In this document: positions 46,262 through 57,609 of the stretch, piece after piece
Layout: each line of letters begins with the position of its first letter
Numbering within the stretch: position 1 is the first letter of the stretch
Source: Takakia lepidozioides
Taxonomy: Eukaryota > Streptophyta > Takakiopsida > Takakiales > Takakiaceae
NCBI GenBank assembly: GCA_030704615.1
Contig: CM060732.1
Span: 62,539,053-62,603,052 of the forward strand
Direction of reading: 5' to 3'
Length of the DNA stretch: 64,000 nt
The notes under the pieces: generated by a model
What the model was told of the DNA's origin: nothing
Seen by the model: the letters and a program-made list of their open reading frames with translations, nothing else
The model's database searches: none
Position numbers and translations under genes: made by a program

Positions 46262-47048
46262 ACCGTAGTGGGATAGCCGGTTAGGCAAAAATTAATTCGA
46301 AAAAAAAGTGTCTAATCAGAATAAATTATTTGTGCCTAATTTAGGAAATTATCTTCAAAGATTGCCTAATTTTCGAAAATTTCTCCAAAATTGCCTAATG
46401 GTATAAAACTTGAAAATGATATACAGTTTCTTTCTGGTGCTTCATATTATTTGATGCATGTATTAGCTCCAGATAACCTCCATAGGTCCTTGCATTGACT
46501 TAACTATCTCATCATAATTTGCCTCGTATCCCTCAAGCTCTCATTCAGATTCTAAACTATCTTTCAGATTAAAAAGCTCTTCGCCTTCAGAATGCAGATT
46601 TGCCAAACATCTACTCATTCTATCAACTACAGTGAGATCAAAGATAGATATCCGGGATATCTTCCAATAGAAGACCCCTTTCCAAGACATCATCATACAC
46701 GTGGGAAACACGTCACTTGCACATGTGTTCACATACACGTAGAATGCCACATTGTTCCCAACCGGACACAATCATCTATGTATGACATCCAACATGACAC
46801 CAAGCCCCCCCCCCCCCCCCCCCCACAACCAAAGAGCTAGTGAGTCAAGCAGGTGGCAGGCAGCCTGTAGGCGGCTGAGTATATATTTTTATATTTTTAT
46901 TTTATGGTCATTATTTTTAGTTGTCTAATTTTAAAATTTTACACAAGATGCCTAATTCAGAAATTTTTCTTGAAAGTGCCTAAGTGCAAAATGGCCCCAA
47001 AAATAATTATTAGGCAGCCAAGTGCCTAACGGGCTATCCCACTACGGT
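46262..47048. mobile_element. Non-autonomous TIR element, 787 bp
   Basis: The ends ACCGTAGTGGGATAGCC.GT and, inverted, the same sequence with one mismatch over 26 bp (46262-46287 and 47023-47048) form terminal inverted repeats. The interior repeats 'gcctaatt' motifs near both ends and contains a run of ~19 C near 46,805. No transposase is present, and a target duplication was not clear. Confidence 0.7.
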
Positions 47049-47309
47049 TTGCAGTGCACAATCCCGCCACACAGTTCGTGGGAGATTTATCACCGGACAG
47101 CTGTAGGGGTAAGGTGTCACCCGCCCACCCTAAAAATGAAGTGAGATACGGTAGAGTGGGCCGCATGCAGCCTCACCCTAAATTGGGACTGCATCCGATT
47201 TAGTGCATTGTACCTACGACCTGTCCAGCCAACTCAAGGAAAGCAACCCGTTTTGGGAAGTGCTTAGGGACTCACATTCGTGCCACATATTTTATATTTT
47301 TTAATATCA

Positions 47310-47420
47310 CCCTCCAAAGGGCCGGTAGTCGCAAGGTGAAGTGGCTCTTAGTTACGCCGGGTTCGGCCGGAGTCTTTTCTCTATATTTTTTAATTTGTTG
47401 GCTCTCTTGACTTTGCATCA
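47310..47420 (+). repeat. Second LINE 3'-UTR fragment
   Basis: 'gtcgcaaggtgaagtggctcttagttacgc' (written lower case here in part: GTCGCAAGGTGAAGTGGCTC) and the following 'tttaatttgttggctct' match the 3' UTR of the LINE at 43,130-43,390 in order. It indicates another, almost wholly lost copy. Confidence 0.5.
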
Positions 47421-49660
47421 TGTTAAAGTCAAGGGAGAAAATGTGGTCAAAGGACCTTACACCGTGTCAAGTCTCTCATTGGTGTGTTGTGCTGAGTCAT
47501 GCTCCCTAGTCTTACCTTTCTCTTATGTTTTGCCAAAGCAAGAGAGCCATTGCCGTTTGAGGCTTGTTTTTTTAGGAGAGGCTTCTAGAGAGGGAGAGCT
47601 CGATTTGTCTTTCATACGTCATCCCATCTGAGAGCATCTGCTGATGCTGCGACGAATCTCCCAAAGCAAGCATTAAGGGTTAGGGTGAATTACATTATTG
47701 ATAAAAAAAAGTTATAATTTCAGGGCCTAACTATGGGTCACGCCTTGTTTTCCTCCTCAAAGGGGGAGTAGATTCCGTGGAAACAATTATATATATGTAT
47801 ATAAACCTTCAATTGAGCTTGAAGGAACCTAGTGATCTCTTCTCAGCGATTTCTCATGCCACGCTGGCCACAAACCAATGTAATTTTACTAAGCTTTTCT
47901 TTGCTGAAGGTTGAGCACCATAGCACCAGATTGATCTCCTCTCTCAGCAATTTCTCATGTCTCTCTGAACAAAGGAGACGCACAAGAAGACAACCCAACA
48001 GCCATGAACACGGGGCCCAAAGAGGGCCCAAAGTGCATGTGTAAGTGCACATGCACATGCCCTCAGTTTGAAGAAGAGGGACATGATTTTTCATGGTGTT
48101 GTCCCTCTATCTCCAAGCATTCCTTGGAGGAAAGAAAGTTGTAGTGGGGTTCTAGATTGGAGGAAAGACAGAAACCCACCCTATGTAGACAAAGTAAGCA
48201 CAGTAGCTAGATAGAAATTTTATGATCTCAGAGTGCTCTCTTTGTCGCTTCTGCATCTCGCTCCAAGAGCTCCACAAGTCAAATCACACCCACTACTATA
48301 TATGTCACTACTTTCTGATATGGAGGCCTTGGATAACACTAACAGTCAGCTCAGTGAGAGCTCAGTCCGCTTCACTTACCGTAGTGGCACTGAAATTGCT
48401 TCAAGAGAATCAACCGTTCACTTCGAAGAACATAAAACCAATATTTTTACTGACTAGCAGATGATCTCTCACGAGGGCAGACGGTTCTGTATATGACTCT
48501 CACTCTGTGCCTTTCTCTGTGCCTCTCTCCCTATGGAGAAGATCTCTCCCATACATATATAGTTCCAGCACACCCTCAAGTCGTCGCTTGGCCTCCAAGG
48601 CTTCTTCGCATCATCCGAGTCGACTGCTCACATTGACTCATTGACGGTCGAATGTTGAATATCTCAACAGAACAAGGCGTTAAAACGTTGAAACCCTCAC
48701 AAAATCTACAACATGTCAACCCTCCACCACGTTCTTCTTCTACCCCATTTGTCCACTACACGTTGATATTCATCACACCTCACAAAAGTCATTGTCATGG
48801 GCTCCATCTTCCTGCCCGAAGGCAGGAACCCTTCCGGTCAAGAGACCCCATAATTTAGGCTTCTTTGGGGCAGCGTTTTTGTTGCTGGCCAATTTTCGCC
48901 CCAGAAAAAGCTCATGTTTTTTTGCTTCTCGACTCCTTTCACATACCGACATTTCTAGATACGCCAGCTCGTTTTTTCGCCGAGCGTACACAAGTAGCCA
49001 CTCGCCGCTACTTTTGAAAAATGAGAAGAAAAAAACACTGCTTTGGAGAGGCACCATAAACTGTAAAATTCTGGTGGGCGCCACCGGCCCTGCAGTAAAC
49101 GTCGGCTGCTGGGAAGAGTTGTAGGGCCCGGGCCCCGGCAGCAGCTAACCGAATCCCGATAACATTTACTTTTTAAGACATTCGTGAACTGAACTGCAAC
49201 AGTGTGACTTTGTTGTTGAATGACGTCTTCCATTGACTTGCGGTCACAGCTAAACCAAAATAAGTGATTGGACTGGTATTAGCCCATATTACAGTCTAAT
49301 CCATGCTGAACAAGCCTTGCAACGTGGGCAAAGGACGTCACGAGTTTGAAAAGATGCGAGTCAGTGCACAGGGGTTGTCCAAGGGAGAGGTTGAAGAGTT
49401 GAGCCCAGGATCAGACGCGCCGGTTTGCAAGCGTCAATTCACACGACGGGATGGGTACATAGTTGGGGTGTGCGATGCGACCAAACACATTGGCGCTTGT
49501 TTGCAATTTTCTCGGGACTCTCAGACCCACGCGTGTGTGTGCAGCTGCCTGCACTGTAGCTTCGGGGTAGATCACAGGCAGATGAGGGAATAGTGGCGTT
49601 GAAAAAGGGATATGCATCAATCCAGTTGATGCGGTGTGAGCTGCCCAGGAGCTGCCCAGC
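47421..49660. other. Intergenic, no gene recognised
   Basis: Several 70-110 codon frames overlap on both strands around 48.8-49.2 kb without family likeness. The last few hundred bases are probably P450 promoter. Confidence 0.4.
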
Positions 49661-49662
49661 AA

Positions 49663-49668
49663 TATAAA
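49663..49668 (+). promoter_or_regulatory. TATA box of the P450 gene
   Basis: TATAAA in the context AATATAAAGACC lies 205 bp upstream of the ATG at 49868. That leaves a leader of about 170 nt containing a GA microsatellite (49,739-49,754). Position and context fit a plant TATA box. Confidence 0.5.
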
Positions 49669-49867
49669 GACCCCGGGACGAGACCAGAGATTTAGGCTCA
49701 GCAGGGAGCGAGACTTTGAGAGTTGGTGAACAGAGTGTGAGAGAGAGAGAGAGAGTTGAGGGATTAAAGTTAGATGGTGATCATCTGGAGCTAGACATAT
49801 ATATCGGAATACTGCTTGAGAGTGGTGTCTCGAAATTTATACAGGTCAACACATAACTGATGTGAAG

Positions 49868-52058
49868 ATGAAGGTTCACTACCAACCGGATAGTTTCTCC
49901 TTTGGTAGATTGATGACTTCAGGTCTAGATGAATTAGACACCATCTGGGGGTCTCAGAGACAGATTGTGGTAGTTCTGCTAGGATTCCTCACAGTCTTGA
50001 TCGGCTATCGTTTGCTTTTTCCCAAGGTTAATAGATCGAAGCTGCCTCCCGGACCGCGGAGATGGCCAGTTATAGGCAACATGCATCTCTTGGGAGGTGA
50101 GAATATGCACCTGATATTGTGGAAACTTGCTCAAAAGTACGGACCGATCATGTCCTTACGTTTGGGATCCCATCCCCTTGTTGTCGTCTCATCTGCCGAG
50201 GCTGCAAGCCTGTTTTGCAAAACCCATGACAAGTCGTTCGCAGATCGCCCACCGTCGTTGGCTGTCAGCATTTTCACCAACAACTACAGAGACATTATAG
50301 GTGCACCCTGCGGGTCATATTGGCGTCACTTACGAAAGATCTGCACCTTTGAGCTCTTCACACCAAAGCGTTTGGAGTCCTTCCGGCCTGCTAGAACAAA
50401 GGAGATGAATGGCTTGGTTACGTCCGTCATGGCCGACGTCCAGCAAGGAAAGGTGGTGGAGCTGGATGTAAAGTTGGTGTCAGTAGCGACCAACAACATC
50501 ACACGTATGGTACTTAACAAAAGGTAAATTTCATCTGGGACCAGTCGGGATGTGAATCTAGAAGTTGTTCACTCTTGCAGTGTAGGTTGCAGTGGCAACA
50601 TTCTGTTTGAAATGTCCAATCCGATGTCCCTCTTAACAACTAATTAGCAGTAAGGTGATCCATGGGACTGTACTATCTGTTAGCACCTCTAAACTGGCAT
50701 ACTACAACCACAAAGAGATCTAGTACACGAGATCTTCATTTCCACTAGTTTGGGTACCTAAGTTGTTGAGGATTTAAGCCATTGCTCCATAGCATCACTC
50801 ACATGTCAGACTTGATAAAGTTTTGTGTGACAATTTCGTTCAAAACAGGTATTTTGGAATAGACACAACAAGCCAACAAGAAGCCCACGTGTTCAGAGAT
50901 CTTATGTACACTTTGTTAAGATGTCAATCAACAATGGTCGTCGGGGACTTCCTCCCATACCTCAAATGGATCTCAAAGTTATCAGGCTTCGAGGCACACA
51001 TGATCAAGGTGAAGGAACAACTGGATAACTTTTATGGGGATGTCTTTAAAATGAAACATGCTGGACTAGCAAGAAGATCTGAAGACGAGACCGAAGGGGA
51101 AGTGAAGGACTTCGTTGATGTGTTGTTGTCTATGCCCTCAGAAGATGGAGTTGGTCAACTTTCTGACTTCACAATAAAAGCTGTGATTCAGGTAAAATTT
51201 GTTGTTTGCAGCAAATGGCTTTTTAGTCATTAGCTATAGATAGCCACATGAAAGATGTTGGTAGTGCCTTTGGATGTTTCAATCTACTACTAAAGTTAAC
51301 TGGGTTATTAGAGATGTCTCTGAAGATTGCAGTTCCATTTGTTCATTGATAGGAGCAGATCAAAGGTGTCCTCAAGAAGAGCAAGTTGCCAAAGTAACAA
51401 ATATTGGATACAAAATGAATGGTTCTTGCAGGATATGCTTGTTGCTGGATCGGACACATCTTCAACCACACTAGAGTGGGCCATGGCGGAGTTCGTGCGT
51501 CACCCCGATGTCGCGAAGCGCTTACAAGATGAGATAGACTCTGTTGTGGGCCGTGACCACACAGTCGAGGAGACCGACATCCCCAACCTTCCCTACCTCC
51601 AAGCAGTTGTGAAGGAGGTGTTCCGCCTTCATCCTCCAACACCATTGTTGTTGCCACACATGTCAACAGAAGCATGCACAGTGGCTGGCTACGACATACC
51701 CAACCAAACACGCCTGTTTGTTAATGTCTATGCCATACACAGGGATCCAGCTGTTTGGGACAGGCCACTAGTATTTGACCCAGAAAGGTTTATGAAGAAC
51801 CCTGAGATTGATATGAAAGGCCAACATTTCTGTCTCATGCCATTCGGAGCTGGGAGACGGATCTGCCCTGCCATGTTTTTGGGGATCCTTTTAGTTCAGA
51901 TAGGATTGGCTCGCCTCGCCCACAGCTTCAACTTTAGTCTACCAAATGGGCAGAACCCCGATCAGCTGGACATGTCAGAGAAACTCGGGATCACCATGCC
52001 TCGGGCCAAGCCATTGAAGGTGGTTGCACAACCACGGCTCCCCTCACATCTTTACTAA
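49868..52058 (+). CDS. Cytochrome P450, CYP71 clan (A-type)
   Basis: Exons 49868-50523, 50849-51191 and 51432-52058 join with correct phases (NKR|YFGID and IQ|DMLVAGSD), giving 541 residues, normal for the family. An N-terminal membrane anchor (IVVVLLGFLTVLIGYRLLF) is followed by the proline hinge LPPGPRRWPVIGNMHLL. Further landmarks are WRHLRKIC (helix C), the I-helix AGSDTSSTT, the K-helix KEVFR, FDPERF, and the heme loop FGAGRRICPA with the cysteine ligand. Position 10 of the heme signature is Ala rather than Gly, a known variant. The enzyme should be an ER-bound monooxygenase; layout is typical of CYP71-clan enzymes acting on phenylpropanoid or other specialised metabolites, but the substrate cannot be told. 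The intron before DMLVAGSD is at the place conserved in this clan. Looks intact. Confidence 0.93.
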
Positions 52059-52382
52059 TCCCTCGTGCACAGCTACTGACTCAGATCCTTGTGCTTGGAA
52101 CTTCTCTTCAAAACATTTGAGCTGTGGATAGGTTGGATATTAGAGATGCAATTAATGATGGAGAAGCCCCTGGCATGTATATGACTGTACATATGACTAC
52201 AAAGTTAGTCGTGACAACCACTACATGACTAGACATCATGAACATCTAGTTGTAACTACCACACACAGTCATAAGTGCCATGACATATTCAGTCACATCA
52301 AAGTCATGAATCTCTCTGAAATAAAACTTGGGATTATAAGTACATCTATATAAGCACCCAAACTTTCCCACAACTAAGCAGT

Positions 52383-55060
52383 TTGAAGATCCAACAGCAC
52401 TGGCCGGGAATGACAGCCCGTAGAAAGTCTCTCAAAGTTGTGAAATCTGTTGTGAAGATGCAGAGCTGCTGGCGTGGTCATCAGATTCAGCAGCAAGTAG
52501 TAGAATGGAGAAAATCAGCAACTGTCATTCAAAGTTGTTGTCAGGGTTACGTTCGGAGAAAAGTATACAAGTTGGACAGGGCTGGGATTGTGAGAATCCA
52601 TGCTATGTGGAGGGGTAAATTACTACGGCAGAAGGTGGAAGACAAATGCAACTAAAATCCAACCAGTTGGCGTGGGCTTTCTGTTAGAAGTCTCGGCCAC
52701 CGTATTCAGACTTGTTTCCATGGGTATCTCCAGAGAACATCTTATCAAAGCTTGAGAACAAGCATCATAAGGTTGCAAGCACTTGCAAAGGTTTCTTTGG
52801 CACGAGATGCTGTTAAAAGTATGAAGGAGGAGGTAATAAGACTATATGCCTGTCTAGCAATTGCTGCTGTGACCATCCAGGCCAGATGGCATGGCCACCA
52901 TGTAAGGCAGTCCCTAGCCCATCAGAGCAGATCGGTCACCTGTATCCAGAGTTTTTACCGTGGTCACATTGCACGGGTGCAGTATAAGAATTGCAGGTAG
53001 ACTTCTATCTTTAGGCTGCAGGCATACTGGAGAGGTGCATTGCTGCGGTTGAAGATACAGCAAATGAACCAAACGAACTACTCCATCCAATCCCATGACA
53101 GATGACTACCCATAGCAGTATCAACCATATGACTCCTGTTGCTCTCCCTTAAGTAACATCCCAAGTCCCTCCTCCTTCCTCTTCACTTTTTCTGCTTCAA
53201 GGAGGCCCACCTCCTCCCCACCTGCTACCCCCTTTCCTCGAGGAGGTCCTCCTCCACCCCAGCTCCTCAAGGTGCCCCTCCTCCGCCTCCTCCCCATCCA
53301 CCTCCTCCCCCTGCTCGTCAGGCAGTACCTCCTCCCCCACCACCGCCATCAAAACCTCCTAAGGCTAGTGGTGGTTTCAGACCACCTCCTCTAAGGCTAC
53401 CTCCAAGGGTTTCTAAGGGTTTCTAAGTAGTGTGCTAGTCTGAACAGCTCTGTAGACCACTCGGGGGATGTATTGAGTGAAGAAGAGATACTTTAGAATA
53501 TGGTGCAGGTAACCAAGCCCAAGTCACCACCAAAACCTCTACACTGCGTTAAGTTGAAGGCAGACCCGGAGCACTCAATGGTGTGGGACAATTTGGGCAA
53601 ATCCTTAATTCAGAACTACCATTGATCCATCTGGCAAGCTAACTTGCTATTGTCAACATTGGAAAATCAAGATGACTCTGATTACAGGAGAAAACAGGCC
53701 GAAATGTGTTGAAGAAGGTGACCTCACCACATCGTCCTCAACCTTGTGTCAAGAAGCAGCTAGCTTGTCTTCCACCCAAGGAGGATTCACCCCAAAGACC
53801 TTGTGTGCGCTGCTTATGTCTGTAGTCAGATGATGTTGGATTGCTCTATGAGAACCACAATAGTGCAACTAAGCAGCCATAGATTAAACAGAGTCTCCTA
53901 AGACAAATCTGAGAGTTTGGTTACTGCTCCTTCCCTTCCCTCAAACTTCTCAAATCCAACTCATTCCCCACTCCATAGTTCTGTTTTACCACCTATCAAT
54001 AAAATGTAACAAAGTCATTGTTAAAATGAGGCCTGCTTAAGAGGAAGAATTGGGAGACAAAGGCTTACAAAACAACCTCAGGCTGCCTGCCGCATTCAGA
54101 CAGTTGTGCGAGATTGGCTTGCCCACAAAGACGCTTTATCCGCCATAGTTTTGGTGCACAAAACCACATATGCCATAAAAATACAGGTTGCTTGGAGGCG
54201 GTATTGGAGGCATAAAATCTGGTCTCAAAAGTCACAAGCAGTGACCAAAATTCAAGCAGCCTTCCGTAGTGCAGATGCACAAGGTGGGATGGCACTTACT
54301 ATGCCTGATCTTCATCTGTTGAGCTCTATCACTGATTCAAATATACTAGGTTTCCTTGCCCATTTCTCTAGACTTGGAAATTTCCAGCTACGAGCCGCTT
54401 TGTTTTTTGAGGGAGGGGTGAGGGGGTTAACTAACTAGAGGACAGTCTTCTCGTATTCTCCTTCTTGAGAAACAACCAGTAATTGACCTTTTAGAAATTC
54501 ACAAGGTGGATCCTAGCAATCCATGTGACAGTGACAGAAACCATTCTAGCTCTGGAATTGCAAACTTTTGAGGTATTGGTGAATTCTTCAAATCATGCAG
54601 AAATCTTTGCGTAAACTGGATTTCCATTGCAGTTGACGTCAACTCAAACCCTACAATAAATAGTTGTACTGACATTTTTTCAATAATTCGATACTGGCAG
54701 ACTGGGGTCCAAGGTAATCATGTTCGGCATGACATGGCTGATCAGTTGGCTCATGAACATTCACGTTCTCTGGAAGTGTTAGCAGCTACCACCATACAAG
54801 CTAACTGGAGAGGTTATGTTGTCGGAATCAAGCCAATAATTCTGGCAAGAGGCAGTGTCAAGAGACGATACTGCCAGTAATTTTCCAGAGTTGGAATCTT
54901 TCAGGAAGACATATAGTACTTCTAAGCTGGAGGCTGGTCAGATACTAAACATGTGGGCCAGGACACTTCATCACAGGGTGAAGTTCTTGAGACTATGAAC
55001 GTCGGCCATAGTGATTCAGCATTATTTTCGTGGATGGCAAGTGCTCAAGTCCGATGCCCT
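52383..55060 (+). pseudogene. IQ-motif repeat gene remnant (ASPM-like), interrupted
   Basis: Blocks of calmodulin-binding IQ motifs in several frames: 52383-52654 (VVKMQSCWRGHQIQQQV, SATVIQSCCQGYVRRKVY, IVRIHAMWRGKLLRQK), 52660-53000 (IIRLQALAKVSLARDAV, AVTIQARWHGHHVRQSL, VTCIQSFYRGHIARVQY), 54070-54290 (ACRIQTVVRDWLAHKDAL, AIKIQVAWRRYWRHKIW, VTKIQAAFRS), 54,760-54,835 (AATTIQANWRGYVVG) and 55,005-55,050 (AIVIQHYFRGWQVLK). Long IQ arrays of this kind are found in plant abnormal-spindle (ASPM) homologues, spindle-pole proteins, and in myosins. No calponin-homology or motor domain is seen. Frameshifts and an inserted formin fragment show it is dead or a mosaic. Confidence 0.65.
53160..53610 (+). 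pseudogene. Formin fragment (FH1 plus start of FH2)
   Basis: Polyproline runs (GAPPPPPPHPPPPPARQAV, PPPPPPPSKPPKASGG, RPPPLRLPPRVSKGF) end at a TAA. About 75 bp later, after an acceptor-like GTGCAG, VTKPKSPPKPLHCVKLKAD and MVWDNLGKS match the opening of a plant FH2 domain ('KPLHWDKVKA...MVWD.L'), with the conserved Trp changed to Cys. The actin-nucleating remainder is missing. It lies between IQ blocks of the preceding feature, so it was inserted or co-assembled there. Confidence 0.65.
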
Positions 55061-55079
55061 CATGAAGGGATGATACAGG

Positions 55080-55264
55080 AAAAGACAAAACCCAACGAGG
55101 TCACCTTTGTTTGCATTATTAAAGCTTGTGCCAGCCTGGCAGCCCTGGAGAAGGGCAAACAGGTCCATTATGAGATCATGAAATCTGGAATTGTGCCAGA
55201 TGTCAAAAGAAAACATTTGCATCATTTCATGCAGACCATGGTGATGCTGACAGTTCAAATATGA
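55080..55264 (+). pseudogene. PPR-protein fragment
   Basis: The frame reads KPNEVTFVCIIKACASLAAL, EKGKQVHYEIMKSGIVPDV, a classic plant pentatricopeptide repeat (P/L-type) of the organelle RNA-editing PPR class. It then loses homology and stops at 55,264. One to one-and-a-half repeats out of the usual ten or more remain. Confidence 0.8.
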
Positions 55265-55666
55265 TTGGAGCAGCAACACCTTGGTTACAGAAAATCTTCT
55301 GAAATCCTTACTGCAGAGAACATTTTCCACGGAGCAATAGCCACAGAGAATTTGTCAACTTCCAATGTGGAAGAATTGCCTGTCTTAGCAACATGAATGA
55401 CTCTAGTTGACAGCTTTGATGTAGACTGTACTTGGTACATGGCAAGTCTGCGGAGCAACTCACCTTATGTCAAACTGACAGCATAGCCAGCAAGTATGGA
55501 GAGTGACAAAAGCCAAGTCACAATTGCAGGCCCAATATTGAGGGATTTCAAACACCTACTTCCTCAAACATTTGCTTGAATACTGAGAAGCTGACCGTCG
55601 CTTTTCAACTGATCAGACCAGGGACACCTCTAACCAGGAATAATTCCCTTGATGGAATTGAACATG

Positions 55667-55710
<44 letters not shown>

Positions 55711-56329
55711 CCACATATGGCAATCTTAGAAAACTCACCACTTCAGCAGCAAGTGTGCCATCTGCCTTCAAACCTGAAAGCAAAATTGATAACGAGTCCA
55801 CCCAATTACGGACAAAGGGATCATACAGTATCCTTGGCAGAATTTCTAGGTGTAACAGTGAGGGGTCCTGTGAAGAATGGAAGGACACAGTTGGAAACTG
55901 CAAAATGAAACTGCAAAATGACATGATGTGAATGAAATATGAACCAGACTTACGAACCAGACAGGACAGTCGGAGGTTGTCCGAAAGGCCAGATACATTT
56001 GCAAACATAGAAAATACTGCGTGTACATGTGCTGATGTCTTTGTTTGGGTGAAACCAAATAATTTGGCGAAACCATAATTGTAAGTGTTAGATTTCTTGA
56101 CCTTGTTTAGTGTGCTAGCCTTTAGAGGGCAAGTCATAGTTTGTTAATCCCACTCACTTGAGTGGTCCTACATCCAAAACATCACTATCAACGAAAGACT
56201 GCTTCTGGAGTTGCCAAAATACTGCAAGGAAAATTCCTGTAGTAAGATCCTTCGCAACAATCTTCCCACTCAGAGTGAATTCTCTACCTTAAATTCTCAT
56301 AACCTTTGGAAACGGGATGGAGAGCAGTA
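55265..56329. other. Intergenic with GA microsatellite
   Basis: A (GA)n tract lies at 55,671-55,704. No gene was recognised; the 55,576 frame runs through the microsatellite and is not convincing. Confidence 0.45.
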
Positions 56330-56788
56330 CTAGCGTAAGTAGGAGGGAATCTTGATACGGATGAAGAGAATGCTCATGATATAAGCTATGGATACGAATG
56401 AGAAACCGGCCGCCACGCAGGAAAGTCGCACACTGCGTGCCCTGGTCTTATCAGTCGCAAGATCCAGCATTATAATTCCCATGCCTCCAAGCACAAACAT
56501 GAAGCCAGATGACAGGCCTTCTATTATGTACTGACCGTTTACCCGACCAGGAAGGAATACTACCGGTCGGACAGCTCCCGTCATGGGATCTTGCCTGCTC
56601 CCAATCCCCGGGGGCTCCACAATCACGTCATACACAAACCCTGAGATCACGAGAAAGTAGGTGAGGAGAACCAGGGCAAATACCAGCATTGCCGAGGGAA
56701 GTGATGGCGTTGGGACCTTCAGTCTAAACCGTGGAATGCGCAAGACTTTGTACGGTACAGTTAGAAGAAGGGCCACAGGATCCGCCAT
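56330..56788 (-). CDS. Oligosaccharyltransferase complex subunit OSTC/DC2
   Basis: An intact 152-residue frame starts at ATG 56786-56788; the frame is open further upstream but without another ATG. It begins MADPVALLL and reads RIPRFRLKVPTPSLPSAMLV, FALVLLTYFLVISGFVYDVI, VEPPGIGSRQDP, VRPVVFLPGRVNGQYIIEGL, SSGFMFVLGGMGIIMLDLA and SILFIRIKIPSYL. It matches the plant OSTC family (Arabidopsis At4g29870 type) from end to end. Three to four hydrophobic helices place it in the ER membrane. OSTC/DC2 links the STT3A oligosaccharyltransferase to the Sec61 translocon for co-translational N-glycosylation in animals; the plant role is assumed similar. No intron interrupts the coding part. Confidence 0.95.
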   Translation of the reverse strand: MADPVALLLTVPYKVLRIPRFRLKVPTPSLPSAMLVFALVLLTYFLVISGFVYDVIVEPPGIGSRQDPMTGAVRPVVFLPGRVNGQYIIEGLSSGFMFVLGGMGIIMLDLATDKTRARSVRLSCVAAGFSFVSIAYIMSILFIRIKIPSYLR

Positions 56789-57600
56789 CGCGCCTCCTCT
56801 GACCACCTTCTTCCTTGCGCAATCCAATCCTCCAACACTCGCCTGCTGGATCGCTTCGCCTTTGGATCTCTCCCCTGCATGCTTCTCTAACCCTAACCAG
56901 CCTTTCGGTCGTCCGTCCAACGAACTGAGATTAATTCGTTGACGCAGAATGAAAAACTGTTATCTTCCGTCCTGTATGCGTATGGATGAGACAATTACCG
57001 GCTTGATGACAAACTGTGGCTGAACCTGGCTATTCCAATAATTTTATTTCATTTTTGCAAGACTAGGTATACAATAAATTTCTGGAAGAGCCTCACTTGT
57101 TGTGCATAACTTAATGATTTTCCTCTCACTAATCATCACTATGGCCACTTGACTTATTTCACCCGGTGTTTTTTTTTTTTGGCGAAAAATCGCCAAATGG
57201 CGACCTCAAAACATTAAAATGGAATATTCTGTCATAAATTCCCAATTTTTTCATGGATGAAATCGCCAAACTTCTACAAGGACAAAAAATAATGGATGAA
57301 ATCGCCAAATGTGGATGATATAAATGGATGAAAGTACATAGGAGGATGATTCTATCCAAATTTTCAATGGATGAACAGAATATATAGCTATTTCTTGTGC
57401 TATTTTTCAAATTTAAGAAAAAATCACTGATGTCACCAATAGGATTGATCACTAATGACCCCTTATTCAACATCGGGCGTGCTGCCATTAATTTATTATG
57501 GGATGGTGCAGTCATGGTGTAATAAATGAAGTCATTTATTGAAGTAGAAAATGTGACAATGGTGTCCGACCAATGGTGTCCGACCAATGTGTCTGCCCGG
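56789..57600. other. OSTC 5' flank and AT-rich intergenic DNA
   Basis: Short reiterations of 'tggatgaaatcgccaaa' lie at 57,180-57,320, with a T run at 57,167-57,180. No coding frame was recognised. Confidence 0.45.
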
Positions 57601-57609
57601 CGAACGTGC

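Noticed and set aside
48773-49233. Three overlapping frames of 90-110 codons
   Set aside because: Mutually overlapping on both strands, no recognisable motif, and adjacent to a promoter region.
56789-56920. 44-codon N-terminal extension of OSTC
   Set aside because: The extension has no ATG (it would start at TTG) and the family begins at the MADP methionine.
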